DNA of 64,000 nt from Pseudonocardia sp. MH-G8 (GTDB lineage: Bacteria > Actinomycetota > Actinomycetes > Mycobacteriales > Pseudonocardiaceae), in the NCBI RefSeq assembly GCF_002262885.1, contig NZ_NKYF01000004.1, positions 372,710 to 436,709 on the forward strand, written 5' to 3'. The notes under the pieces were generated by a model. That model did no database searches. It had not been told where the DNA came from and saw only the letters and a program-made list of their open reading frames with translations. A program made the translations under genes and the position numbers. Of the stretch, positions 50,020-58,662 are shown piece after piece (the stretch's first letter is position 1; the number at the start of each line of letters is the position of its first letter).

Positions 50020-50394
50020 GGCCGCGGCGAGCACGTCGAAGTCGCGGTCGCAGTGCACCAACGTGGCTCCGGTGCGGGCGGCGACGACCGCGATGAGACA
50101 GTCCATCGTCTTCCGGACGGTGTGACCGCCCCTCCGGACCGCGCGGTACGCGATCGCGGCGTCGCGGTAGTCGAGCGAGGCCTCGACCGGCAGCAACCGG
50201 ACCCCACGCGACAGCTTGTCGATCTGGGAGAACGCCCGGTCGCTCCCTGCGCCCGAGAGCAGCTCCATGACGACGGGCTCGGTCGTCGCGACGTCGCCCG
50301 GACGGTGTTGCAACATCTCACGCAGCTCGACGTTGGCCTGCGAACCCGTGCGCCGGAGGAACTCGATCCACACCGAAGAGTCGATCAGCTCCAC
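49987..50394 (-). CDS. vapC: VapC-family PIN-domain toxin
   Basis: A 135-residue PIN-domain ribonuclease. The acidic catalytic residues are present: [12 protein letters not shown] (first Asp), [12 protein letters not shown] (Glu), [11 protein letters not shown] (Asp) and [11 protein letters not shown] (Asp). VapC toxins cleave tRNA or rRNA and are neutralised by the cognate VapB. The GTG at 50394 overlaps the end of the antitoxin gene by 10 bases, the usual type II arrangement. Confidence 0.92.
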   Translation of the reverse strand: MELIDSSVWIEFLRRTGSQANVELREMLQHRPGDVATTEPVVMELLSGAGSDRAFSQIDKLSRGVRLLPVEASLDYRDAAIAYRAVRRGGHTVRKTMDCLIAVVAARTGATLVHCDRDFDVLAAALPDLRVRSLV

Positions 50395-50609
50395 TCGCGG
50401 TCCTCGATCTCCTGGACCCGCGACTCCCGCATCTCGTCGAGATCGCCGTCCCAGCCGATGCCTTCCAGGCTCTCGAAGAACTCCGGCGACAGCCGCGGCC
50501 CCACGAGCCTGCGCAGCGCCAGGTCGACGGCATCCTTCTTGGTCTTGAGGCCGAACTTCCGCATCGCCTCGGCGACGAGCTCGTCGTCGATGTCGATGTT
50601 GGTACGCGC
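50385..50609 (-). CDS. vapB: VapB-type antitoxin
   Basis: A 74-residue antitoxin. [20 protein letters not shown] is the ribbon-helix-helix DNA-binding part of the VapB/type II group, followed by [20 protein letters not shown] and an acidic toxin-binding tail ([20 protein letters not shown]). ATG at 50609 is preferred; an in-frame ATG at 50615 would add Met-Cys. The overlap with vapC and the upstream ATACGATAC sequence (50614-50622) suggest autoregulation by the complex. Confidence 0.9.
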   Translation of the reverse strand, partial: ARTNIDIDDELVAEAMRKFGLKTKKDAVDLALRRLVGPRLSPEFFESLEGIGWDGDLDEMRESRVQEIEDREWS

Positions 50610-50676
50610 CATGCACATACGATACACCTGCGCTACACCGACAGTAGATGTCAGCGAAGCGCGCCATCCTCGAACC

Positions 50677-51600
50677 ATGGCATCGATGGAAAGACCCCTC
50701 GCCGGGCAGGTCGCGCTGGTGGCGGGGGCGACGCGGGGCGCGGGCCGGGGCATCGCCGTGGAGCTCGGGGCGGCCGGGGCCACGGTGTACGTCACCGGCC
50801 GCACGACCCGGGAGCGGCGCAGCGAGTACGACCGACCGGAGACGATCGAGGACACCGCCGACCTGGTCACGGCGGCAGGCGGCACCGGCATCGCCGTGCC
50901 CACCGACCACCTGGTCCCCGAGCAGGTCGAGGCGCTCGTGGCCCGCATCCGCGCCGAGCAGGGCCGTCTCGACGTCCTCGTCAACGACATCTGGGGCGGC
51001 GAGAACCTGACGGAGTGGGACAAGCCCGTCTGGGAGCACCCGATGGAGGCGGGACTGCGGATCCTGCACCTCGCCGTCGACACCCACCTGATCACCGCGC
51101 GGTACGCGTTCCCGCTGCTGATCGAGCGGCCCGGCGGGCTCGTCGTCGAGGTCACCGACGGAACCGCGGAGTACAACGCCGAGAACTACCGGCTCAACGC
51201 CTACTACGACCTCGCCAAGATCGCGCCGATCCGGCTGGCGCGCAGCTGGGCGCACGAGCTCGGCCCGCACGGCGGCACGTCCGTGGTGATCACACCTGGC
51301 TGGCTGCGCTCGGAGATGATGCTCGACCACTTCGGCGTCACCGAGGACAACTGGCGCGACGCGTGCGTGGCGGAACCGCACTTCGCGATCTCCGAAACCC
51401 CTCGCTTCGTCGGCCGCGCCGTCGCCGCGCTGGCCGCCGACCCCGACCGCGCCCGCTGGCAGGGCACAAGCCTGTCCAGCGGCGGGCTCGCGAAGGAGTA
51501 CGGCTTCACCGACCTCGACGGCTCGACCCCGGACAGCTGGCGCTACATCGTCGAGGTGCAGGACGCCGGCAAGCCGGCAGACGTGACGGGCTACCGCTGA
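50677..51600 (+). CDS. SDR-family oxidoreductase
   Basis: A 307-residue short-chain dehydrogenase. It has the cofactor motif [20 protein letters not shown] with [12 protein letters not shown] favouring [20 protein letters not shown] where classical enzymes have NNAG, and the active site Ser/Tyr region [20 protein letters not shown] with Tyr-x3-Lys as YYDLAK. The C-terminal extension ([20 protein letters not shown]) is longer than in simple reductases. ATG 50677; the next ATG at 50686 is also possible. It is divergent from vapB with only 67 bases between. Confidence 0.88.
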   Translation: MASMERPLAGQVALVAGATRGAGRGIAVELGAAGATVYVTGRTTRERRSEYDRPETIEDTADLVTAAGGTGIAVPTDHLVPEQVEALVARIRAEQGRLDVLVNDIWGGENLTEWDKPVWEHPMEAGLRILHLAVDTHLITARYAFPLLIERPGGLVVEVTDGTAEYNAENYRLNAYYDLAKIAPIRLARSWAHELGPHGGTSVVITPGWLRSEMMLDHFGVTEDNWRDACVAEPHFAISETPRFVGRAVAALAADPDRARWQGTSLSSGGLAKEYGFTDLDGSTPDSWRYIVEVQDAGKPADVTGYR

Positions 51601-51750
51601 GCACCGCGCGCCGAAACTCTACGGGTCCCGCGGCGCGTCGCCTGCATGCAGGAATCGGAGCGGGGAGTTCTCCGAAACGCCACATCTCGGAGAGGAGGGT
51701 CCGTAGCCTTCGAACTCCTGGATCTCGCCACCTTCGCCCGAAGGAACATC

Positions 51751-52290
51751 ATGGTCGCCTGTCGCCCGGCATCCGTCGCGGTCGCCCTCGTCGGCGCCGC
51801 CCTCACCCTCCTGACCAGCGCCGGAGTCGCCGTCGCGCAAGAGCCCACCTGCGAGCAGCGCGGCCTGCTGCCCACGTTCAAGGTGCAGAACGACAAGTGG
51901 AGCCTCAGCTTCGACAACTACGAGCACGGCCCGGAGTGGATGGTCGCGGGGCAAGGACCAGGGACGCTCGCCCTGTCGAGGACCGTGGAGGCATCCAACA
52001 GCGTCTCGGTGTCGGTCGAGGCCGCAATACCCGTGATCTCGACCGCGCTGGGGTTCGAGGTGACCGACTCGGTGTCCCACTCGGCCAGCTTCGAGCTGAA
52101 CATGCCCGAGGGACCTCCCGGCAAGAGGTGGTTCATCGAGGCCGGCACCCGCGACGACGTCTACATCTACGAAGTGCAGAAATACTGCGGCTCCGACCCC
52201 GAGGGAGCCCCGATCAAGGGGCGCGCCGAGAAGACGGGTCACCTGATCTACCAGTGGTGGGGTGAGAATCCCGGAAATCCCCGCAAGTGA
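51751..52290 (+). CDS. Secreted beta-rich protein with alternating Ser/Val segment
   Basis: A 179-residue protein with a Sec signal (residues 1-29, VAVALVGAALTLLTSAGVAVA, ending near AVAQEP). The mature part has two cysteines (PTCEQR and KYCG) likely disulphide-bonded. The core alternates polar and hydrophobic residues (ASNSVSVSVEAAIPVIST, then VTDSVSHSASFELNMPEGPP), as in membrane-inserting beta-hairpins of aerolysin/ETX-MTX2-type toxins, but length and family are not confirmed. ATG 51751 follows AAGGA. An inverted repeat TCTCCGA/TCGGAGA (51669/51687) lies upstream. It stands alone between an SDR gene and the convergent ABC importer. Confidence 0.65.
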   Translation: MVACRPASVAVALVGAALTLLTSAGVAVAQEPTCEQRGLLPTFKVQNDKWSLSFDNYEHGPEWMVAGQGPGTLALSRTVEASNSVSVSVEAAIPVISTALGFEVTDSVSHSASFELNMPEGPPGKRWFIEAGTRDDVYIYEVQKYCGSDPEGAPIKGRAEKTGHLIYQWWGENPGNPRK

Positions 52291-52308
52291 CCCGTCGGCC
52301 GACGAGGC

Positions 52309-53223
52309 TCAGAGACCGTTGGCGTCCAGCCACCCCTTCGCCACCACGTCCACGTTGGGCTTCTCCGGCGAGTTGAGCTCCCGGTTCAGCTCCACGAGGC
52401 CCTCGGTGGTGAGCGCCGCCGACACGGCGTTGAGCGCCTCGACCACCTCCGGGGTGGCCTTCGACTCATTGATCAGCGGCACGACGTTCTGCGCGGCGAA
52501 GTTGTTCTGCGGATCCTCCAGGGCGACGAACCCGCGCTCCTCGATCGCCGGGTCGGTGGTGAACAGGTCGGCCGCCTGCACGGTGCCGTCGGCCAGGGCA
52601 GCCACCGTGAGGGGGCCGCCGGTGTCGAGCGGGCGGAACTCCTTGAACGTGCAGCCGTAGGACTCCGCGATGCCGGGCAGCCCGTCGGGCCGGGTCTCGA
52701 ACTCGGGCGGGCCGCCGAACACGAGCTCTCCGCAGATCGGGCCGTAGTCGGCAAGCGACGTGCCGTACTGCTGCGCCGTCTCGGCGGTGACGACGATCGC
52801 GTCCTTGTTCTCCGCCTCGGACCGGTCGAGCACCGTGAGCGGCTCGGGCACCTGCCCCTGCAGCGCGGAGTACACGGCGTCGGGTTCGGTCTCGGCGGCG
52901 TCGGGATTCACGAACTGCAGGAGCACACCGGTGTAGTCGGGCACCAGGTCCCACGAGCCGTCCGTCAGGCCGGGGAAGTAGACCTCGCGGGCGCCCACGC
53001 CGAAATCGCGCTCGACGCTCACGCCCCGCTTCTCCAGGGTCTGCGCGTAGATCTCCGCGAGGACGCGGTTCTCCGGGAAGTCCGCGGAGGTGATGCGGAT
53101 GGTGTCGGACGGCGCGGGAGCCTGTCCGCCACCGCCGGGCGCGAGCGGATCGCTCCCGCCGCAGGCGGACAGCAGCAGGATTCCGGCTGCTGCGCCGGCG
53201 AGGAGGGTGGACGTGCGCGTCAT
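52309..53223 (-). CDS. Glycine betaine/choline-type ABC substrate-binding lipoprotein
   Basis: A 304-residue lipoprotein with signal MTRTSTLLAGAAAGILLLSACG (Cys after LLSA is the lipid site) and the OpuAC-like domain (TIRITSADFPENRVLAEIYA, VPDYTGVLLQFVNPDA, ADLFTTDPAIEERGFVALED). OpuC/OsmF-like proteins capture betaine, choline or related quaternary amines. Its ATG overlaps the stop of the permease gene, so it is the last gene of the four-gene importer operon. Confidence 0.92.
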   Translation of the reverse strand: MTRTSTLLAGAAAGILLLSACGGSDPLAPGGGGQAPAPSDTIRITSADFPENRVLAEIYAQTLEKRGVSVERDFGVGAREVYFPGLTDGSWDLVPDYTGVLLQFVNPDAAETEPDAVYSALQGQVPEPLTVLDRSEAENKDAIVVTAETAQQYGTSLADYGPICGELVFGGPPEFETRPDGLPGIAESYGCTFKEFRPLDTGGPLTVAALADGTVQAADLFTTDPAIEERGFVALEDPQNNFAAQNVVPLINESKATPEVVEALNAVSAALTTEGLVELNRELNSPEKPNVDVVAKGWLDANGL

Positions 53224-53981
53224 CGTTCGACTCCAGCGAGTTCGGGAGCGGGGGGAGGTGGGGTGGAGGGTGCGTCGGGTTCCGGTCGAGCGATGTCGAC
53301 GGTGGGTGAGCGCCCGGCGCGGCTGCGCAACCCGGGAGAGACGACGGCGCGCTGCAGCATCGCGAGCACGCCCTCGACCAGCAGGGCGAGCAGCGCGATC
53401 AGGACGGCACCGGCGACCATCTCGGCGTAGTCGTACTGGCGCTGCCCGTCGATCAGGTACCGGCCGAAACCGCCGAAGCTGACGACTGCGGCGATGGCGG
53501 CCGTCGCGATCACCTGGAGGGCCGCGGAGCGGACCCCGCCGAGGATCAGCGGCAGGGCGTTCGGCAGCTCCACCTTCAACAGCACCTGCGACTCGCGCAT
53601 GCCCATGCCGCGCGCGGCATCGACGGTGGCGCGGTTGACGTTGCGCACCCCCGCGTATGCGCCGGCCAGCACCGGCGGTACCGCGAGCACGGCGAGCGCG
53701 AGGACGACGGGCAGCAGTCCGATGCCCATGAGGAGCGCCAGAAGCGTCAGCAGGCCCAGCTCGGGCAGCGCGCGCATGCCGTTGCCGAAACCGACCAGCA
53801 GGAAGCTGCCGCGGCCGGTGTGGCCGACCAACGCCCCGACGGGCAACGCGATGACCAACCCGATCAGCAGCGCGATGCCGCTGTAGTACAGGTGCTCGAC
53901 CAGCCGGGCGGGTACGCCGTCGCTGCCCGTCCAGTTGGCGGCCGTGGCGAACCACTCCACCACCCCGGCGAAGAGACTCAC
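53220..53981 (-). CDS. ABC importer permease (glycine betaine type)
   Basis: A 253-residue permease with five or six spans and the conserved coupling loop RATVDAARGMGMRESQVLLK followed by ELPNALPLILGGVRSAALQV. The N-terminus begins SLFAGVVEWF. The last 30 residues are a Pro-rich, non-conserved tail. GTG 53981 overlaps the other permease stop and its own stop overlaps the lipoprotein start, so the whole importer is translationally coupled. Confidence 0.9.
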   Translation of the reverse strand: MSLFAGVVEWFATAANWTGSDGVPARLVEHLYYSGIALLIGLVIALPVGALVGHTGRGSFLLVGFGNGMRALPELGLLTLLALLMGIGLLPVVLALAVLAVPPVLAGAYAGVRNVNRATVDAARGMGMRESQVLLKVELPNALPLILGGVRSAALQVIATAAIAAVVSFGGFGRYLIDGQRQYDYAEMVAGAVLIALLALLVEGVLAMLQRAVVSPGLRSRAGRSPTVDIARPEPDAPSTPPPPAPELAGVER

Positions 53982-54646
53982 GCGCCACCCCCGGACCCGC
54001 TGCCCACCCGGTTCCACGGGGTGGCGACCCTCCCGATGCCCAGCAGGACGGCGTCGGCGGCCAGCGCGAGCACGACGATGAGCACGATACCGGTGATGAT
54101 CTCGACGATGTTCGAGCGCTGGATGCCGTCGGTGAACAGCTCGCCGAGCCCGCCGTTGCCGATGAGCGCACCGACGCTGACGAGGCTGATGTTCGAGACG
54201 GTGGCGACCCGCAGACCCGCGATGAGCACGGGGACCGCGAGCGGAAGCTCCACCGCGACGAACCGGCGGCCCGGGCGGAACCCCATCGCGGTGGCTGCGG
54301 CCACCACCATGGCCGGCACCGCGGCCAGCGCGTCGGCGATCGATCGGACCAGCAGGGCGACCGTGTAGAGCGCAAGGGCGATGATGACGTTCAGCGAGTT
54401 GCTGACCTGCAGGCCGAGCAGCCCGGGCAGCAGGACGAACAGGGCGAGCGACGGGATCGTGTACAGCAGGCCGGACGTGGGGATCAGCACGGACCGCGCC
54501 ACCCGCGTGTGGTTGGCGAGCCAGCCCAGCGGAACGGCGACCACCAGCCCGACCACCACCGGCACCAGCGAGAGCTGCACGTGCTCCACCAGCAAGGTGC
54601 TGATCAAGGAGGTGTTGCGCGGGATCCAGTCCCAGACCCAGACCAC
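53978..54646 (-). CDS. ABC importer permease (glycine betaine type)
   Basis: A 222-residue permease whose coupling loop reads AMVVAAATAMGFRPGRRFVA followed by VELPLAVPVLIAGLRVATVS. VEHVQLSLVPVVVGLVVAVP and RSVLIPTSGLLYTIPSLALF are typical of OpuCB/OpuCD-like subunits. With the second permease it forms the heterodimeric channel of the importer. GTG at 54646 lies 14 bases from the ATPase stop. Confidence 0.9.
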   Translation of the reverse strand: MVWVWDWIPRNTSLISTLLVEHVQLSLVPVVVGLVVAVPLGWLANHTRVARSVLIPTSGLLYTIPSLALFVLLPGLLGLQVSNSLNVIIALALYTVALLVRSIADALAAVPAMVVAAATAMGFRPGRRFVAVELPLAVPVLIAGLRVATVSNISLVSVGALIGNGGLGELFTDGIQRSNIVEIITGIVLIVVLALAADAVLLGIGRVATPWNRVGSGSGGGA

Positions 54647-54660
54647 AGGTGCGCGTCCCC

Positions 54661-55782
54661 TCAGGCCGCAGCCGTGTCGTCACGACGGACGTCATCGACC
54701 ACGCGCAGGACGTCGTCGGCCGTGATGGATCCCGCCACCCGGCCGTCGGCGTCGACCGCGACACCCTGGCCCGACGGTGAGGAGAGCGCGGCGTCGAGCG
54801 CGCTCCGCAGCGAGCCGGAGCCGATGTCGTAGAGCGAGCCGCCCGGCACCAGGTGCGCCGCGTCGACGACGGTGGCGCCGTTGCGGTCGGCGCCGTTGAA
54901 CCAGCCCTGCGGGTGCCGCTCGGCGTCGATCACGAGCACCCAGGCGTCGTCGTCGGGGACCGGCTCACCCAGCGCGAGGGTGGGCAGTTCGCCGATCGCG
55001 ATCGTGTCGGAGGAGAGGAAGCCCAGGCCCCGGTAACCCCGGTCGCGTCCGACGAAGTTGTCGACGAAGTCGTCGACGGGCCGTGCGAGCAGATGGCCGG
55101 GCTCGTCGTACTGGGCGAGCACCCCGCCCACCCGCAGCACAGCCACCTTGTCGCCGAGCTTGACGGCCTCGTCGATGTCGTGCGTGACGAACACGATGGT
55201 CTTGCCCAGCTCGGACTGCAGCCGCAGCAGCTCGTCCTGCAGGCTCTCGCGCACCACCGGGTCGACCGCGCTGAACGGCTCGTCCATCAGCAGGATCGGC
55301 GGATCGGCCGCCAGTGCCCTGGCCACACCCACCCGCTGCTGCTGACCGCCGGACAGCTGGGCGGGGTAGCGCTTGGCCATCTCGCGGTCCAGGCCCACCA
55401 GCTCCATCAGCTCGGCGGCGCGCCCGCGGGCCTTCGCCTTGCCCCAGCCCAGCAACAGCGGCACCGTGGCGATGTTGTCGAGGATGGTGCGGTGCGGGAA
55501 CAGCCCCGCCTGCTGGATGACGTACCCGATGCCCCGACGCAGGTCGGCGGCATCGGCGGCGGTGACGTCGCGCCCGTCGACCGTGATCGTGCCGCCAGTG
55601 GGCTCGATCATGCGGTTGATCATCCGCAACGACGTGGTCTTGCCGCATCCGGACGGACCGACGAAGACCGTGATCTTGCCGGCGTCCACGACGAGGTCGA
55701 GGGAATCGACCGCAACGGTGCCGTCGGGGAAGCGCTTGGTCACGCCCCGGAACTCGATCACCCGGGAGACCTCCGTGTTCAC
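54661..55782 (-). CDS. ABC importer ATPase, glycine betaine/proline type
   Basis: A 373-residue ATPase: Walker A VGPSGCGKTTSLRMINRMIE, GYVIQQAGLFPHRTILDNIA, signature LSGGQQQRVGVARALAADPP, Walker B ILLMDEPFSAVDP and switch His in FVTHDIDEAVKLG. The C-terminal region (about 265-365) is a degenerate CBS-like regulatory module (DAALSSPSGQGVAVDADGRV). In OpuA-type systems CBS domains sense ionic strength, so osmotic gating is possible. It is the first gene of the importer operon; the start is GTG 55782. Confidence 0.93.
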   Translation of the reverse strand: MNTEVSRVIEFRGVTKRFPDGTVAVDSLDLVVDAGKITVFVGPSGCGKTTSLRMINRMIEPTGGTITVDGRDVTAADAADLRRGIGYVIQQAGLFPHRTILDNIATVPLLLGWGKAKARGRAAELMELVGLDREMAKRYPAQLSGGQQQRVGVARALAADPPILLMDEPFSAVDPVVRESLQDELLRLQSELGKTIVFVTHDIDEAVKLGDKVAVLRVGGVLAQYDEPGHLLARPVDDFVDNFVGRDRGYRGLGFLSSDTIAIGELPTLALGEPVPDDDAWVLVIDAERHPQGWFNGADRNGATVVDAAHLVPGGSLYDIGSGSLRSALDAALSSPSGQGVAVDADGRVAGSITADDVLRVVDDVRRDDTAAA

Positions 55783-55856
55783 CGACGACCCCTTGCCGGT
55801 CGCCGCATCTCCGCGAGGCTATCCCGACACACCGACAACCGCGAGCGATACCCGCG

Positions 55857-58535
55857 TCAGCGGCCCGCCGAGGCGGGCGTCGCCAGCTTCCCCCGCCTCA
55901 GCACCTCCCGCAAGTCGTCCGGCCGGACCGGGCGGGAGAACAACCAGCCCTGGTAGGCGTCGACACCGATGCCGCGCAGCACGTGGAACTGCTCGGCGGT
56001 CTCCACCCCTTCGGCCACCGTGGTGCGGCCCATCGCGCGCGCCATGTCGACCACCGCACGGGCGACCGCGAAGTCGGCCGGGTCGTCGGCGATGCCCGTC
56101 ACGAACGCCCTGTCGACCTTGACCGTCTGCGCCGGCAGCTCCTTGAGCCGGGCCAGCGAGGAGTAGCCGGTGCCGAAGTCGTCCACGGCGAAGCGCACCC
56201 CGCGCTCGGTGAGCTCGGCCATCGCGGCCAGCGCGTGCGGCGGCAGGGCGACGAGGCTGGTCTCGACCAGTTCGAGCACCAGCTGGTCCCACGCCAGGCC
56301 GGCCGCGTGGACGGCGTCGCTCACCGCGGTGAGGAAGCCCGCGTCCCCGGGGAGCAGCCCGGCCAGGTTCACCGCGACGCCGCAGCGGCGGCCCCGCTGC
56401 TCGGGCCAGGTCGCGGCCTCCCGGGTGGCGGTGCGCAGCACCCACAGGTCCAGCTCGCGGAGCAGACCGCTGCGCTGCGCGACCGGCAGGAAGTCGGCCG
56501 GCGGGATCAGGCCGCGCTCCGGGTGTCGCCAGCGCACCAGCGCCTCCACGGACAGCACCGTGCCGTCCGGCCCGACGACGGGCTGGTAGTCGAGCACGAG
56601 GCCCTCGCCCGCGATCGCGGCGCGCAGCTCCGCCTCGAGCTCGAGGGCGGTGGTGGCCGAGGTGACGACGCCGTCGGTGGCGATCCCGATCCCACCGCGG
56701 GACTGGCGGCGCTTCGCGTCGTGCATCGCCGCCTCGGCGAACCGCAGCAGATCCGCGGCCCGCACCTCGCCGGTGGGGACCGGCGTGGCGAGTCCGACCG
56801 ACGCCGTCATCTGCACCGGCCGGCTGCACACCGTGATCGTGGTCCGCAACAGGTCGGCGACGGTGCGGGCGAGCTGGTCCGGCCCGCCGACCTCCGCGTG
56901 GTCGGCGCAGATGACGACGAACTCGTCGCCGCCCAGCCGCGCGGCCGTGCACCCGAACGGCAGCTCGCGCTGCAGCCGCCCGGCGAGCGAGACGAGCAGG
57001 TCGTCCCCCGCGTCGTGACCGAGCGAGGAGTTGACCCGGGCGAAGTCGTCGAGGTCCCCGCACACCACGGCGACCCGCTCGCGCTCCTGGCCCGCGAGCA
57101 GCCGGTCCACCAGCTCGAGGCATGCGGCGCGGTTGGGCAGGCGGGTGAGCTCGTCCACCGTGCCCGCACTGCGCAGCAGCTCGGCGGCCCGCCTGCGGTC
57201 CGAGACGTCGGTGCAGGTCACCAGCCACAGCCGGCCGCCGTCGTCGGCCGTGGTGACCGAGACGGCCAGGTCGCACCACACCGTGGTGCCGTCGCCGCGG
57301 CGCAGCGGCGTGCTCTCGACGCGGTAGCCGTGGCTCGCTCCCGGGGGCAGCGGACGCAGCCACGCCGGCAGCGCCGCTCCACCGGCGCTCTCATCGGCGG
57401 CCAGCGCGGTCGCCGCCACACCGCGCAGGTCCTCCAGCGGAACGTCGAGCAACGTGCAGAACGCCGCGTTGGCGTCGACCACGCGACCCGAGGGGTCCAG
57501 CAGCACGACACCCCCGGGGGCCACGGACATCAGGTCGGAGAACCGCTCGCACGAGCGCTCCACGCGCCTGCGGGCGACCCGCTCCGCGCTCACGTCGTGC
57601 ACGACGCCGATCAGCCGCACCGGCACACCGTCCTCGGCGCGCTCGACCTCCGCGCGACAGCTGAGCATCCGGTCGCCGGGCAACTGCAGCTCGATGTGGT
57701 GGTCGCCGGTCGGCGCGCCCGTGCGCAACGCCCGGCACAGGGCCGCGACCTGCTCGCCCTCCACCGGCCCGGTGCCGGCGCCGTCCGGGTCGACACCCAC
57801 CGCGTGGTAGAGCTCGTCCAGGGTCCCGCTGCGGTGCAGCGTGGCCGTCGCCAGCTCGAACGACCACGTGCCGACGCGGGCCAGCCGCTCCAGCTCGGTG
57901 ACCCACAGGGGGTCTATCACCGTTGCGGCGTTGCGCTCGAGCAGTACGACCACGGTCAGTCCGGTGCCGGGAACCGTCCAGCGCACCGTCCGCACGGGGA
58001 CCTGGCCCCCGTCCGCACGCACCAGCCGCGCCTCGGCGTCGGGGCCCAGGACGAGCTCGTGCAGCCCGACACCGGTCAGGTCCGCGTCGTGCGCGCCGGC
58101 CAGGCGTGCGAGCGCCGGGTTGACGCGCACGACCCGCTCTTCGCGGTCGCACACCAGCGCGGGATCGCTGGGCAGGGCCACCACGTCCGGCACGGCCGCC
58201 GGGACGGCCCCGCCACCGAACACCGCATCGCGCAACGCCGGGAGGGGACCGGGCCCTCGCCCGTCCCCCCACTCGCCGGTCGGCGCCTCGACGACCGCCT
58301 GGGCCAGGCGTGACGCGAACAGCGCCGCATCCGGATGCAGGCCCCCGCCCAGCACGGCCTGCCGCGAACGGTGCAGGTCCGTCCGCAACACCGCGTCGGA
58401 GGCGCACCCGGTGCCGGTCGGCTCGGTCGGCGGCTCGATGGCCGCGCCCTGACCGGAACGGTGTCCGCGGTCTCTCACGGCGTCTCCCAGCGTTGCGGAC
58501 TGAATACTCACAGCTTCAACGACGACATCCGCCAC
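55857..58535 (-). CDS. PAS-GGDEF-EAL cyclic-di-GMP turnover protein
   Basis: An 892-residue protein. N-terminal PAS-like modules (about 100-210, 215-320 and 325-445) are followed by GGDEF (about 460-620) with AARLGGDEFVVICADHAE and the metal Asp in GDLDDFARVNSSLGHDAGDD, then EAL (about 640-880) with SVEALVRWRHPERG, LELVETSLV, DDFGTGYSSLARLKELP, VKVDRAFV and EGVETAEQF. Both the cyclase and phosphodiesterase motifs look intact. No RxxD inhibitory site precedes GGDEF. No membrane span is seen, so it is cytosolic. The GTG at 58535 is open to doubt because a GTG at 58510 also fits. Confidence 0.9.
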   Translation of the reverse strand: MADVVVEAVSIQSATLGDAVRDRGHRSGQGAAIEPPTEPTGTGCASDAVLRTDLHRSRQAVLGGGLHPDAALFASRLAQAVVEAPTGEWGDGRGPGPLPALRDAVFGGGAVPAAVPDVVALPSDPALVCDREERVVRVNPALARLAGAHDADLTGVGLHELVLGPDAEARLVRADGGQVPVRTVRWTVPGTGLTVVVLLERNAATVIDPLWVTELERLARVGTWSFELATATLHRSGTLDELYHAVGVDPDGAGTGPVEGEQVAALCRALRTGAPTGDHHIELQLPGDRMLSCRAEVERAEDGVPVRLIGVVHDVSAERVARRRVERSCERFSDLMSVAPGGVVLLDPSGRVVDANAAFCTLLDVPLEDLRGVAATALAADESAGGAALPAWLRPLPPGASHGYRVESTPLRRGDGTTVWCDLAVSVTTADDGGRLWLVTCTDVSDRRRAAELLRSAGTVDELTRLPNRAACLELVDRLLAGQERERVAVVCGDLDDFARVNSSLGHDAGDDLLVSLAGRLQRELPFGCTAARLGGDEFVVICADHAEVGGPDQLARTVADLLRTTITVCSRPVQMTASVGLATPVPTGEVRAADLLRFAEAAMHDAKRRQSRGGIGIATDGVVTSATTALELEAELRAAIAGEGLVLDYQPVVGPDGTVLSVEALVRWRHPERGLIPPADFLPVAQRSGLLRELDLWVLRTATREAATWPEQRGRRCGVAVNLAGLLPGDAGFLTAVSDAVHAAGLAWDQLVLELVETSLVALPPHALAAMAELTERGVRFAVDDFGTGYSSLARLKELPAQTVKVDRAFVTGIADDPADFAVARAVVDMARAMGRTTVAEGVETAEQFHVLRGIGVDAYQGWLFSRPVRPDDLREVLRRGKLATPASAGR

Positions 58536-58606
58536 GGGATCTGGGCGAACTTCTCGATCGGCCTACCCCACCCCGAGTGAGTGACGCTCCTTTACGCACG
58601 CTCCGT

Positions 58607-58619
58607 GATCAAATTGATC
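58607..58619. promoter_or_regulatory. AT-rich palindrome before the c-di-GMP gene
   Basis: GATCAA-A-TTGATC is a perfect 6-bp dyad; a third TTGATC follows at 58625. It lies 72 bases upstream of the GTG at 58535 and 55 bases past the malic enzyme stop at 58663, in a stretch far richer in A/T than the rest of the window. It could be an operator for the c-di-GMP gene. Confidence 0.45.
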
Positions 58620-58662
58620 TTCATTTGATCTCCAACGGCGCAGAACCGCAGGCTGCACAGCG

